Positions 54,074 to 62,151 of a DNA stretch of 64,000 bases are shown here, one piece after another. Below the pieces are notes generated by a model that made no database searches, was not told the DNA's origin, and was given only the letters and a program-made list of their open reading frames with translations. The DNA is from Corynebacterium hansenii. GTDB lineage: Bacteria; Actinomycetota; Actinomycetes; Mycobacteriales; Mycobacteriaceae. Where the stretch lies: positions 2,976,001 to 3,040,000 of the forward strand of contig NZ_CP047211.1 of assembly GCF_030408795.1 (NCBI RefSeq), given 5' to 3'. A program made the translations under genes and the position numbers. Within the stretch, counting starts at the first letter, position 1. Each line of letters begins with the position of its first letter.

Positions 54074-55444
54074 TTGCTGGCACCCCTGGTCTTCGTCATT
54101 TCGGGGATCCTCAAAGCCTGGCACCTCGTCATTTCGGCGGTGCCGGGCGTTTCCGCGTCCACGGCCTGGACCGCGTCGGTGGTCCTGCTGCTGATCACGG
54201 TCCGCACGGCCCTGCTGCCCATCGCCTACAAGCAGTTGGTGATGGGCCGGAAGACGGTCAACCTGCGACCCGAGTTCGCCGCGATCCGGCTGAAGTACGC
54301 GCGCAGCATCGATCCGAACGCCGCGAAGTACGAGAAGTGGGCGGCGCAGGAGCTGCGGAAGCAACACGGCATCAACGTGTGGACGGGGCTGATCCCCCCG
54401 CTGGTGCAGATCCCGGTGTTCATCGGGCTGTACCGCATGCTCCGGCACATGGCCGCCGTCGGCGCGCACGGGTCGTCGCACGTGACCGAAAGGGTGGGCC
54501 TGCTCAGCGGCGATGAGGTCCGCGGATTCGCCTCCGCGACATTCTCGGGCGTTCCCCTGCCCGCATATCCCGCGATGCCGCAGCCGCAATTGGCCGAACT
54601 GGGCACGAGCTTTTCTGATGTCCTCTCCGTCGCCACCCCGCTCATTTTCGCGGCTGCCGCATTCACGGGCATCAACATGGCGATTTCCGTCAATCGACTG
54701 CGGCGCACGCTCGACCACGGTTCGCGCTTCATGCGCGGCACCTACAAATACCTGGTCTTCATGACCTTCTTCGCCGTGTCGTTCCCGCTGTTCTTCGGCT
54801 TTTTCGGCCCGGCGCCGCTGGCGATCGTCGTCTATTGGGTGTGCAACAACCTGTGGACCATGAGCCAGAATGCCATCATCACCATCATCCTCGAGGCCCG
54901 TCATCCCCTCACGCCGGAATTCAAGGCCCTCCGGGATCAATCGCGGGATGCGCGACGGCAGCAGCGGAAGAATCGGCGGCGCAATCGTCGTGAAGCTCGG
55001 TCCTCCCGCTGGCGCGCGGTGGCCGGGACCATCCGCCACCCGCGCCGACGCGAGGAACTGTGGGACGCCCACCGCACCTTCCTCGCGGAACGCGAGGCCG
55101 CGGCGAAGGCGATGACCGACAGGCAGATGGCGCAGAAGGTCAAGATTCACCAGACGCGGCAGCTCGCGCGCCTGCTGCGCACCGAGTCCCAGGGCGACCT
55201 GCCCAGCATGGACCGCCCGACGCGAGTCAACGACGCTTGGCGACGGACTGCGCCCCTCCCGGAGCCGGCCACCCAGGAGGACGAGCGGATCGTCGGCAAG
55301 CTGGGGAAGGTCGTCGTGCGGATGGTGCTGGCGAAGGATGCGCAGGACAAGAAGCGCGCCGAGACGAAGCGGGCGAAGGCGGCCGCGCGGCTCAAGGCGA
55401 GGGCAGCGGCCAGGGCCGCGAAGAACGCCGGGTTGGACGGCTGA
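54074..55444 (+). CDS. YidC/Oxa1/Alb3-family membrane insertase (second-paralogue type)
   Basis: 456 residues. Inserts or folds membrane proteins. Helices at about 1-15, 30-50 and, after PPLVQIPVFIGLYRML, three more to about 265; RTALLPIAYKQL holds the groove Arg of the family. A hundred-and-eighty-residue basic C-terminal tail, rich in Arg/Lys/Ala, is much longer than in standard YidC and could contact ribosomes. The start codon is TTG 54074, with a weak GGGATGGG upstream. The main YidC gene is normally beside rnpA and jag, not here, so this is probably the additional paralogue. Two repeat-word variants lie in the tail. Confidence 0.87.
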   Translation: MLAPLVFVISGILKAWHLVISAVPGVSASTAWTASVVLLLITVRTALLPIAYKQLVMGRKTVNLRPEFAAIRLKYARSIDPNAAKYEKWAAQELRKQHGINVWTGLIPPLVQIPVFIGLYRMLRHMAAVGAHGSSHVTERVGLLSGDEVRGFASATFSGVPLPAYPAMPQPQLAELGTSFSDVLSVATPLIFAAAAFTGINMAISVNRLRRTLDHGSRFMRGTYKYLVFMTFFAVSFPLFFGFFGPAPLAIVVYWVCNNLWTMSQNAIITIILEARHPLTPEFKALRDQSRDARRQQRKNRRRNRREARSSRWRAVAGTIRHPRRREELWDAHRTFLAEREAAAKAMTDRQMAQKVKIHQTRQLARLLRTESQGDLPSMDRPTRVNDAWRRTAPLPEPATQEDERIVGKLGKVVVRMVLAKDAQDKKRAETKRAKAAARLKARAAARAAKNAGLDG

Positions 55445-55477
55445 AACTGAGCGGGGGCTCAGCTGGCCGGCGTCGCG

Positions 55478-56107
55478 TCAGTGCTCGGCGTAGACCAGGT
55501 CGCGGGCCAGATCGCGGGCGGTTTGCAGCGGCGTGAGGTCCTTGGACATCTTCGCGCCGGCCAGCCCGCCGTCGAGGTAGAGCATCAGCATGTTCGCGTG
55601 CAGCGACGCCTGATTGCATTCCTTCTCTCCCAGCAGCGCGCGCAGCGTGTCCCACAGCCAGGTGCGGTGGGCCACGACGGTCGCGCGGATCTCCTCCTCC
55701 GATTCCGTCGCCGGGTTCGGGTATTCGGAGGCGGCGTTCTGGAAGTGCGAGCCGCGGAAGTCGATGCCGGGTTGCTCGGCGATGCACTGATCGAAGAACG
55801 CGAGGATCTTCTCCTCGGGCGTGTCCAGCGATTCCGCGCGGGCGTTCCAGGCGGCGCGCCACTTCTGGTCGAGGTCCTCCAGGTACGCGATGACCAGCTT
55901 GTCCTTCGACCCGAACAGCGAATACAGGCTGGCCTTGGCCACGTCGGCCTCGCGCAGCACGCGGTCGATGCCGATGACGCGGATGCCTTCGTTGGTGAAC
56001 AGCTCCGTGGCGGAGGTCAGCAGCCGGTCGCGGGGGCTCGGCCGGTTTCGGCGCCGCGACGTGGCCTTGCCACCCCGCGTCGTCTTGCCGGTCGTCGCAT
56101 CCGCCAC
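55478..56107 (-). CDS. TetR-family transcriptional regulator
   Basis: 209 residues. The N-terminal helix-turn-helix is clear: RDRLLTSATELFTNEGIRVIGIDRVLREADVAKASLYSLFGSKDKL. The ligand domain ends MLMLYLDGGLAGAKMS, a common ending in the family. The GTG at 56107 was chosen because further upstream frame would run through the putative operator at 56183-56192; an upstream GTG (56116) is also possible. Neighbouring genes do not reveal a target; an operator-like site upstream suggests autoregulation. Confidence 0.85.
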   Translation of the reverse strand: MADATTGKTTRGGKATSRRRNRPSPRDRLLTSATELFTNEGIRVIGIDRVLREADVAKASLYSLFGSKDKLVIAYLEDLDQKWRAAWNARAESLDTPEEKILAFFDQCIAEQPGIDFRGSHFQNAASEYPNPATESEEEIRATVVAHRTWLWDTLRALLGEKECNQASLHANMLMLYLDGGLAGAKMSKDLTPLQTARDLARDLVYAEH

Positions 56108-56182
56108 GTCGTGCACCCGTCCCTTCGCATCGTCCTCGTCGTGCCCCTCGCCGCCTGCACGGCGACTGCACCGAATGGTCAG

Positions 56183-56192
56183 ACTGGTCAGT
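56183..56192. promoter_or_regulatory. TetR-type operator candidate
   Basis: ACTGGTCAGT, with half-sites ACTG and CAGT, sits in AGACTGGTCAGTGCA and is flanked by a second GGTCA seven bases to the left, giving TGGTCAGACTGGTCA. Outer CTGCAC and GTGCAG arms (56166-56171 and 56191-56196) also pair. It is about 75 bases upstream of tetR. Confidence 0.5.
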
Positions 56193-56400
56193 GCAGATCG
56201 AGGTTTCACCCGAGTTTACAGCCACGCTGCCGCGTTGGACGGTCGGCCCGCCGGTTTCCGCTGTCTTCGGTCGGCCACTCCCGTTCGCGGGCGTCTCCCC
56301 CGCCGCGCGCGCCCAACATGCGCGCCGACGTTGCACGCCCTCCTGGCCCGCGGCATGTCCCGCTACGCGGCCTCGGCTCCGCGATTCCGGCTCCTATGTG

Positions 56401-56440
56401 GCTTTGCGACGCCAGCCGGATGAGCGGAGGCGTCGCAAAG
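56401..56440. terminator. Inverted pair of the repeat word, probable terminator
   Basis: GCTTTGCGACGCC (56401-56413) and GGCGTCGCAAAG (56429-56440) form a perfect 12-base stem with a 15-base loop. It lies about 150 bases downstream of the leftward gene ending at 56593. Confidence 0.65.
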
Positions 56441-56592
56441 TGCAGCCACCCTCCCGCAAACCCGCTGGTCGCGGTTTTCGGGGACCGGGAAATGTGCGGT
56501 TTCATGCGTCCCGGCACCGCAACAACCACCAACCCGGCCAGTGCCCCCACCCCAAGGGCCTCCACCCCGTAGAGAGCCTCAGCCCGCAACCC

Positions 56593-57207
56593 TCACTCAC
56601 CCTCGAACAGCCCGAACTCCCGGGCGGTGGACTCATCGGCGCGGCATTCGAGGTCGTCGTAAAGCTCCCAGCAGGGCAGCCGGTCCCAGTCGGTTTCGGC
56701 GCGCCGTCCGCCCTCGTGCACAAGGTCGAAGCGGTACGGCCCGACCCGGTGATCGAGCACGACGATCACGCCCAGCCGTTCCAGCGCCCGCGCCAGCCGC
56801 CGCTCGACGTTCGGCCTCGCGCCCTCCGGCACCCACGACAGCAGCGCGACCAGCTCCGACGCCCGCGGGTGCGCCAGGGCCCGGGCTTCCTCCAGCAGAG
56901 CCGCACGGCTCGCCACATCGGGCATCTTCTTGTCGACGACCATCGCCACCAGTTCCGCGCCCCACTGCGAAGGGGCCATGAGATCGGCCAACGTCTGCGC
57001 GGCGCCGGTCGCGCGCCAACCGTGGACGAGCACGCCCGTCGTCGTGGATGGCATGCGGCGGTGCACCACGGCGCCCTGGGGCCGGGCGACGCTGCGGGGC
57101 ACGATCACATCGAGCTCGGCGGGCGGCGACTGCCGGAACCCGTGCAGCCACGCCGCCGTGCGGTGGGAAAACACCGCAGTCGGGTTCAGCCTCATCACCA
57201 GCGCCAT
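56593..57207 (-). CDS. AbiEi-like/DUF559-like protein of unknown function
   Basis: 204 residues. FSHRTAAWLHGF at the N-terminus resembles the winged-helix start of type IV antitoxin AbiEi proteins; the C-terminal part (VVLDHRVGPYRFDLVHEGGRRAETDWDRLPCWE) resembles the nuclease-like DUF559 domain often fused to it, with an Asp and Glu in the right places. Start ATG 57207 by length; an upstream in-frame extension would translate a 15-base minisatellite (AAIPP repeats). No toxin partner lies next to it. A repeated-word copy overlaps its 3' part (56655-56665). Confidence 0.65.
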   Translation of the reverse strand: MALVMRLNPTAVFSHRTAAWLHGFRQSPPAELDVIVPRSVARPQGAVVHRRMPSTTTGVLVHGWRATGAAQTLADLMAPSQWGAELVAMVVDKKMPDVASRAALLEEARALAHPRASELVALLSWVPEGARPNVERRLARALERLGVIVVLDHRVGPYRFDLVHEGGRRAETDWDRLPCWELYDDLECRADESTAREFGLFEGE

Positions 57208-57261
57208 CGTCGATTCCCCCCATGGCACCGAGGGTCGCACGGCGAGCCGGGGTTTGCAGGT

Positions 57262-57306
57262 CGGCGGGATTGCGGCCGGCGGGATTGCGGCCGGCGGGAT
57301 TGCGGC
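57262..57306 (-). repeat. 15-base minisatellite, three copies
   Basis: CGGCGGGATTGCGGC three times head to tail, 55 bases upstream of the AbiEi-like start. Copy changes would not shift the frame. Confidence 0.9.
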
Positions 57307-57354
57307 CGACCGGCGCCCGCAAACCGCCCCACGCCCAAGCACCGGCGGGCGCAC

Positions 57355-57396
57355 GAAAAAGCCCGGACCCCCTTCCCGAAGGAAGGGGATCCGGGC
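57355..57396 (-). terminator. Intrinsic terminator of the GlsB-like gene
   Basis: Arms 57361-57376 and 57381-57396 pair over 16 bases with one mismatch. On the leftward strand GGGC is followed by TTTTTCG. Confidence 0.88.
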
Positions 57397-57421
57397 CCGA
57401 TCGCGTGGCGTAAAAGCGCGT

Positions 57422-57715
57422 TTAGCGGCGCTTGGTCACCAGGCCGACGATCCACAGCAGGATCACCGCGCCGAGGAGGCAGGTGAGGAAGCTGAAGATC
57501 AGTCCACCGCCCGCAACGTCGACGCCGAACAGGCCGAGCAGGAAACCACCGAGGAAGCCACCGATGATGCCGACGACGATGTTCAGGATGATGCCCATGG
57601 ACGCGTCGGTGGCCATGATCTTGGAGCCGATCCAGCCGGCCAGACCACCGATGATGATCCAGCCGATGAAGCCCATGGCCGGTGCGGACGCGGCGAGAAG
57701 CAGAGTGTCAGTCAT
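57422..57715 (-). CDS. GlsB/YeaQ/YmgE family stress-response membrane protein
   Basis: 97 residues, three helices. MGFIGWIIIGGLAGWIGSKIM, ILNIVVGIIGGFLGGFLLGLFG and the final helix are the family signature (Transgly_assoc). Role unknown; members are induced by stress. ATG 57715 follows AAAGGAAATACGATC. The same upstream 11-mer ACGCTAACGTT is found before the mycolyltransferase at 3698. Confidence 0.92.
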   Translation of the reverse strand: MTDTLLLAASAPAMGFIGWIIIGGLAGWIGSKIMATDASMGIILNIVVGIIGGFLGGFLLGLFGVDVAGGGLIFSFLTCLLGAVILLWIVGLVTKRR

Positions 57716-57755
57716 GATCGTATTTCCTTTCACGGGGAAGAAACCGTCGTTCACC

Positions 57756-57786
57756 ATTGTAATCGAGCGAGACGTTGATACTGCAA
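57756..57786 (-). promoter_or_regulatory. Promoter of the GlsB-like gene
   Basis: TACAAT (57756-57761, leftward) with TTGCAG 19 bases upstream (57781-57786); spacing is longer than ideal. Confidence 0.5.
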
Positions 57787-57986
57787 CGGAACGCTAACGT
57801 TTTGAGAAAGATTTTCTACGCCCCGTCACGGAATCCCCTCAGGTCACGCTTGGTTTTCCGTGTCAGGGGCAAAACGAGAAAGTTCTTCTGAAATTCACTT
57901 CCACCGGGCTGCACATCCGCGGATCGGCCGTCGAAAAGCGGTCGGCCGGGGGCCGGGGCCCCACCCGGGGCCCCGCACCGCATCGA

Positions 57987-58889
57987 CTACTTCGGCAGCG
58001 AGTCCGGTCGCACGACCATCATCGGGCACGGCGCCGCCTGCAGCAGCGCGCGCGACGTGGAGCCGAGCAGCATGCCCTTGAAGCCGCCGCGGCCGTGCGA
58101 GCCGACGACGAGCAGCTGCGCGCCCTCGGAGGCGTCGGCGAGCGCGCGCACCGGACGGTCACGGGTGACGACCTTGGTGACCTTCACGTTCGGGAACTGC
58201 TGCTGCCAGCCGGCGAGCCGCTGACCGAGGAGCGCGTTCTGCTCCTCCTCGACGACCTGCCACTGCTGCTGCGCCGCGGACAGGCCGGCGAGCGACGCCT
58301 GGACCTGCATGTCCATCCAGGTGTGGACGGCGATCAGCTCGGCACCGCGGGCGTCGGCCTCCTTGAAGGCGTTCTCGATCGCCTTCTGCGACACGCCGGA
58401 GCCGTCGACGCCGACGACGACCGGGCCGTACTTGGTCTCCTCGGTGACGTGGTTGTCCTCGCGGACCACGACCACCGGGCACGACGCGTGCGACACGACC
58501 GCGGCCGACACCGAACCCATCACCATGCCGGAGAGCCCGCCGAGGCCGCGCGAGCCCATGACGATCATGGTGCACTGCTCGGACAGGTCGAGCAGCATGT
58601 CGATCGGGCTGCCCTCCTCGATCTGGTGCGACACGTCGACGTCGGGCGCGAAGTCGCGCGCGACCTGCTTGGCTTCCTCGACCTTCTCCAGGGTCTCCGC
58701 CTCCAGGTCCTCGTAGAGCTCCTGCGGGGGGACCATGCCCTCCGCGTAGAGGAACTGCGGCATGGAGTAGCTGCTCACCAGCCGCAGGGGGATTCCGCGC
58801 TTCACCGCGGTGTTGGCCGCCCACTTGGCTGCGGTCTTCGACGCATCCGAGCCATCGACGGCGCAGACGATGATGTCTTGTTTGGGCAT
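57987..58889 (-). CDS. Universal stress protein with two Usp domains
   Basis: 300 residues. Tandem Usp domains, about 1-145 and 155-295, each with the ATP-binding pattern GXXGX9GS: GSRGLGGLSGMVMGSVSAAV and GSHGRGGFKGMLLGSTSRAL. Both are complete, so ATP binding is expected. ATG 58889 has a strong AGGAGGGGG. It is one of several usp genes typical of Corynebacterium; role is in stress or stationary phase. Confidence 0.95.
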   Translation of the reverse strand: MPKQDIIVCAVDGSDASKTAAKWAANTAVKRGIPLRLVSSYSMPQFLYAEGMVPPQELYEDLEAETLEKVEEAKQVARDFAPDVDVSHQIEEGSPIDMLLDLSEQCTMIVMGSRGLGGLSGMVMGSVSAAVVSHASCPVVVVREDNHVTEETKYGPVVVGVDGSGVSQKAIENAFKEADARGAELIAVHTWMDMQVQASLAGLSAAQQQWQVVEEEQNALLGQRLAGWQQQFPNVKVTKVVTRDRPVRALADASEGAQLLVVGSHGRGGFKGMLLGSTSRALLQAAPCPMMVVRPDSLPK

Positions 58890-58979
58890 TTTGCCCCCTC
58901 CTTGTAGGGCGGCGGCCGCTGCCGGCTTCCGCCTGTCTTGTGCACGTCCACCACCCACGGTACCCCCGTTTCACCCGCT

Positions 58980-60020
58980 TTACGACGGCTGACGGGCACC
59001 TTTTTTCGGCGATTGCGTGAACCACGCCAAACCGAGCTTATGAATCGACCGGATGCGCACCCGCGGGTCATGCGAGTAGGTGACGGTGATGATCTCGTCC
59101 GCTCCCGTCTCGGCGGCGAAACCCTCCAGACCTGCGACGACGTCGGCGGCGGTGCCGACGAACGAGCACCGCAGCATTGCCTGCACCCGTTGCCACTCGA
59201 TCATCGTCGCGCCGGCCTCGGGGTGGTCGACCGGTTCGGGCAGCGGCTTGCGGGCGCTGCCGCGGCCGAGTGACAGGAACATCCGCTGCACGACGGAGAA
59301 CTCCCGCCGCGCCCGGTCCGCGGTGTCGGCGACGAGGACGTTGGCTGCGACCATGACTCGGGGTTCGGCGATGGTGGCCGTGGGGGCGCCGGCGTCGAAG
59401 GCGCTCCGGTACACCTCGAGCGACTCGGCCAGCTGATGCGGCGCGAAGTGCGACGCGACGGCGAAGGGCATGCCCAGCGCCGCGGCAACCGACGCGCCGG
59501 CGGTCGTGGAGCCGAGCACGTACATGGGCACGTTGGTCGCCTGGCCGGGATGCGCGACGATCGTCGCCTCCGGCCGCACCGGTCCCAGGTACCGGATCAG
59601 GTCCCGGATGTCCGAGGCGAAGTCGGCGACGTCGGAGGCGCCGCGCCGCAGTTCGCGGGCCGTCGCCGGGTCCGTGCCCGGCGCGCGGCCGAGCCCGAGG
59701 TCGATGCGGCCGGGATAGATGGTGGCCAGCGTGCCGATGTCCTCCGCCACCCGCAGCGGCGCATGGTTGGGCAGCATGATCCCGCCGGACCCGACGCGGA
59801 TGGTCGACGTCGCCCCGGCGATGTGGCCCATCAGCACCGCCGTCGCCGACGACGCGATGTTGAGCGTGTTGTGGTGCTCGGCGATCCAGAACCGCCGGTA
59901 CCCCGCCGCTTCCGCCGCGCGGGCGGCTTCGACGCTGGCCGCGATGGCCTCGGCGGCGTTCGACCCCGCGGAGACCGGCACCAGGTCGAGGACGGAAAGC
60001 GGCACCCGTGTTTCGCTCAT
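58980..60020 (-). CDS. LLM-class flavin-dependent oxidoreductase
   Basis: 346 residues of the luciferase-like fold, FMN- or F420-type; the MsnO8-type family label fits best. LDLVPVSAG...ALEAARAAEAAGYRRFWIAEHHN at the N-terminus and GSGGIMLPNHAPLRVAEDIGTLATIYPGRIDLGLGRAPG are typical. Substrate unknown. The stop codon TAA is inside a copy of the repeated word (58977-58987). A -10 hexamer lies six bases before ATG 60020. Confidence 0.9.
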   Translation of the reverse strand: MSETRVPLSVLDLVPVSAGSNAAEAIAASVEAARAAEAAGYRRFWIAEHHNTLNIASSATAVLMGHIAGATSTIRVGSGGIMLPNHAPLRVAEDIGTLATIYPGRIDLGLGRAPGTDPATARELRRGASDVADFASDIRDLIRYLGPVRPEATIVAHPGQATNVPMYVLGSTTAGASVAAALGMPFAVASHFAPHQLAESLEVYRSAFDAGAPTATIAEPRVMVAANVLVADTADRARREFSVVQRMFLSLGRGSARKPLPEPVDHPEAGATMIEWQRVQAMLRCSFVGTAADVVAGLEGFAAETGADEIITVTYSHDPRVRIRSIHKLGLAWFTQSPKKGARQPS

Positions 60021-60026
60021 GCCCTC

Positions 60027-60032
60027 GTTGTA
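60027..60032 (-). promoter_or_regulatory. -10 element of the LLM gene, probably leaderless
   Basis: TACAAC on the leftward strand, six bases before ATG 60020; GAGGG lies between and could also act as a ribosome site. Confidence 0.4.
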
Positions 60033-60087
60033 CACGACGCCCCGGATCGCGCCCGGCCGCCGCCATGGCCGGGTCCGCCCCGATTGC

Positions 60088-60093
60088 TACGAT
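60088..60093 (+). promoter_or_regulatory. -10 element of the pseudouridine synthase gene, probably leaderless
   Basis: TACGAT, then six bases, then GTG 60100. Confidence 0.45.
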
Positions 60094-60099
60094 CCTCGC

Positions 60100-61272
60100 G
60101 TGCCCATGACCTTGGACGATCCCGGCTGCTTCGACGATCCGGCGGACGACGCGGACCTCGGCGAGCAACCCGATCCGGCCGAGAAACCGGAGCCGACTTC
60201 GCGCCGGTCGCCTCGCCGCCGCCGTCGCCGCACCGCGCCCCTGCCGATCCGCGACGGCCTCAACCCCTCCCGGGTCCGGGCGCCGCAGGCCGGTCCGGGA
60301 GCCTCCGGAACCGTCACCGCACTCGAGCTGCTCACCGCCGCCATCGAGGGGCAGACCCATCGCCATCCCGCCGACGATGCCGCCGCCATCGCCGCGCGCT
60401 TCGCCGACGGCCTGGTCGTCGACGCCGCCGGCCGCCCCCTCTCCCCCGGCTCCGAACTGCGGCCCGGCGCGGACATCTGGTTCTACCGGCTGCCGGCCCC
60501 GGAACCCCGGCTCGCGGGCCCGATGCCGATCATCCACCGCGACCGGGACATCGTCGTGGTGGACAAGCCGCCGTTCCTGGCCACGACGCCGCGCGGCCGC
60601 CACATCGTCGAATCGGCGGTGGTGCGCCTGCGCCGCGAACTCGGCGACGGCGACCTCATCCCCGCCCATCGCCTCGACCGCCTCACCTCCGGCGTCCTCG
60701 TCTTCGTGGCGCGGCCGGAGGCTCGCGGCGCGTACCAGGATCTGTTCGCCGAACCGGGGGCCGTCGTCAAGCGTTACGAGGCACTCACCCGACTACCCGG
60801 CCCCGCCGACCTGCCCGCACCCCCGTTCACGCTGGCCACGCGGCAGGAGAAGACCCGCGGCGTCCTGCAGGCGCGCACCGTCGCGGGCGAGCCGAACGCG
60901 CGGACCATCGTCGACGGCATCGAGGTTGGCGGCCATGTGCTCGGCGGCGCCGGAAGTGACGGCATTGGGCTTGGCGGCGCCGGGAGTGACGGCACTGGGC
61001 TTGACGACGCCCGCCGGCTCCCCGGAACGGCCCTCTGGCACCTGCGGCCGCTGACCGGGCGCACCCACCAGCTGCGGCTGCACCTCCACGAACTGGGGTT
61101 CCCCATCCTCGGCGACCCCCTCTACCCCGAGGTGCTGCCCGCCGACGCCGAAGATCCCGCGCGACCGATGCACCTGGTCTGCCGCGAGCTCGCGTTCGAC
61201 GACCCGTTCACCGGCGAGCGCCGGGTGTTCCGCAGCGGGCGGTCCACGGCCGATCCCGCCACCGCACCCTGA
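60100..61272 (+). CDS. RluA-family pseudouridine synthase
   Basis: 390 residues. Isomerises specific uridines in rRNA or tRNA. HRLDRLTSGVLVF holds the catalytic Asp, VVDKPPFLATTPRG the N-terminal box, and GRTHQLRLHLHELGFPILGDPLY the C-terminal one. The N-terminal 50 residues are basic (SRRSPRRRRRR). An insert of about 25 residues (about 285-308, GGHVLGGAGSDGIGLGGAGS) is encoded by a short tandem repeat ending in a copy of the repeated word (60999-61009). GTG 60100 is preferred over ATG 60106 because of the -10 position. Confidence 0.9.
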   Translation: MPMTLDDPGCFDDPADDADLGEQPDPAEKPEPTSRRSPRRRRRRTAPLPIRDGLNPSRVRAPQAGPGASGTVTALELLTAAIEGQTHRHPADDAAAIAARFADGLVVDAAGRPLSPGSELRPGADIWFYRLPAPEPRLAGPMPIIHRDRDIVVVDKPPFLATTPRGRHIVESAVVRLRRELGDGDLIPAHRLDRLTSGVLVFVARPEARGAYQDLFAEPGAVVKRYEALTRLPGPADLPAPPFTLATRQEKTRGVLQARTVAGEPNARTIVDGIEVGGHVLGGAGSDGIGLGGAGSDGTGLDDARRLPGTALWHLRPLTGRTHQLRLHLHELGFPILGDPLYPEVLPADAEDPARPMHLVCRELAFDDPFTGERRVFRSGRSTADPATAP

Positions 61273-61353
61273 TCCGGCGCAGACGACATAATGGGGAAGA
61301 TATGGCCGACCGCCGACCCGGCGGCCGGCAGGCAACCGCACGGAAGGTCATTC

Positions 61354-62151
61354 ATGTCCGCTCCCGACACCCCGGGCAGCCAGCACCGCACCAGCGCCGG
61401 AGGACCCGGCGCCACGCCTCCCCGGGCACCGGCCGCCCGCGCAACGGGCCTGACCAAACGCTACGGCGAAGGCGACACCGCCGTCGTCGCGCTCGATGCC
61501 GTCGACGTGGAATTCGGCCGCGGCGAGTTCACCGCGATCATGGGCCCCTCCGGCTCCGGCAAGTCGACGCTCATGCACTGCATGGCCGGCCTCGACTCCG
61601 CCACCTCGGGCGAGGCCCGCATCGGCGACACCGAGCTGTCCGGGCTGTCCGACAAGGAGATCACGGCGCTGCGCCGCGACCGCCTCGGATTCGTGTTCCA
61701 GTCGTTCAACCTGGTGCCCACCCTTACGGCGGAAGAGAACATCACGCTGCCCGTCGACATCGCCGGGCGGAAGGTCGACCGCGAGTGGTTCGACTCCATC
61801 ACCTCCAAGCTGGGCCTGACCGGCCGCCTGTCGCACCGCCCGTCGGAGCTGTCCGGCGGCCAGCAGCAGCGCGTCGCCTGCGCCCGCGCCCTCGTCGGCA
61901 GGCCCGAAATCATCTTCGGCGACGAACCGACCGGCAACCTCGACTCCAACTCCTCCCGCGAGGTGCTGCAGATCCTGCGCACCGCCGTCGACGACCTCGG
62001 GCAGACCGTCGTCATCGTCACCCACGACGCCAAGGCCGCCAGTTACGCCGACCGCGTCATCTTCCTCGCCGACGGCCGCGTCGTCGACGAGCTCCGCACC
62101 CCCGACACCGATGCCATCCTCAACCGCATGGCACGCATGGAACAGCTGTGA
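61354..62151 (+). CDS. ABC transporter ATP-binding protein (MacB/LolD-like)
   Basis: 265 residues. GPSGSGKSTLMHCMAGLD is Walker A, LSGGQQQRVACARALV the ABC signature, IIFGDEPTGNLD Walker B, and VTHD the H-loop. LDSATSGE and FVFQSFNLVPTLTAEENI mark the MacB/LolD subfamily, which pairs with FtsX-type permeases. ATG 61354 follows GGAAGG. A CATAAT -10 candidate lies at 61287-61292. It overlaps the permease (GTGA). Confidence 0.95.
   Translation: MSAPDTPGSQHRTSAGGPGATPPRAPAARATGLTKRYGEGDTAVVALDAVDVEFGRGEFTAIMGPSGSGKSTLMHCMAGLDSATSGEARIGDTELSGLSDKEITALRRDRLGFVFQSFNLVPTLTAEENITLPVDIAGRKVDREWFDSITSKLGLTGRLSHRPSELSGGQQQRVACARALVGRPEIIFGDEPTGNLDSNSSREVLQILRTAVDDLGQTVVIVTHDAKAASYADRVIFLADGRVVDELRTPDTDAILNRMARMEQL

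Larger units (their letters stand above)
56108..56592. other. 485-base region upstream of tetR
   Basis: No gene. It contains the tetR operator candidate (56183-56192), the inverted repeat-word pair (56401-56440), and the 3' side of the leftward gene ending at 56593. Confidence 0.55.

Noticed and set aside
56593..57207. A type IV abortive-infection system
   Set aside because: The protein resembles AbiEi, but no AbiEii nucleotidyltransferase gene is next to it.
57262..57306. A CRISPR array
   Set aside because: Three direct 15-base repeats without spacers; a minisatellite.
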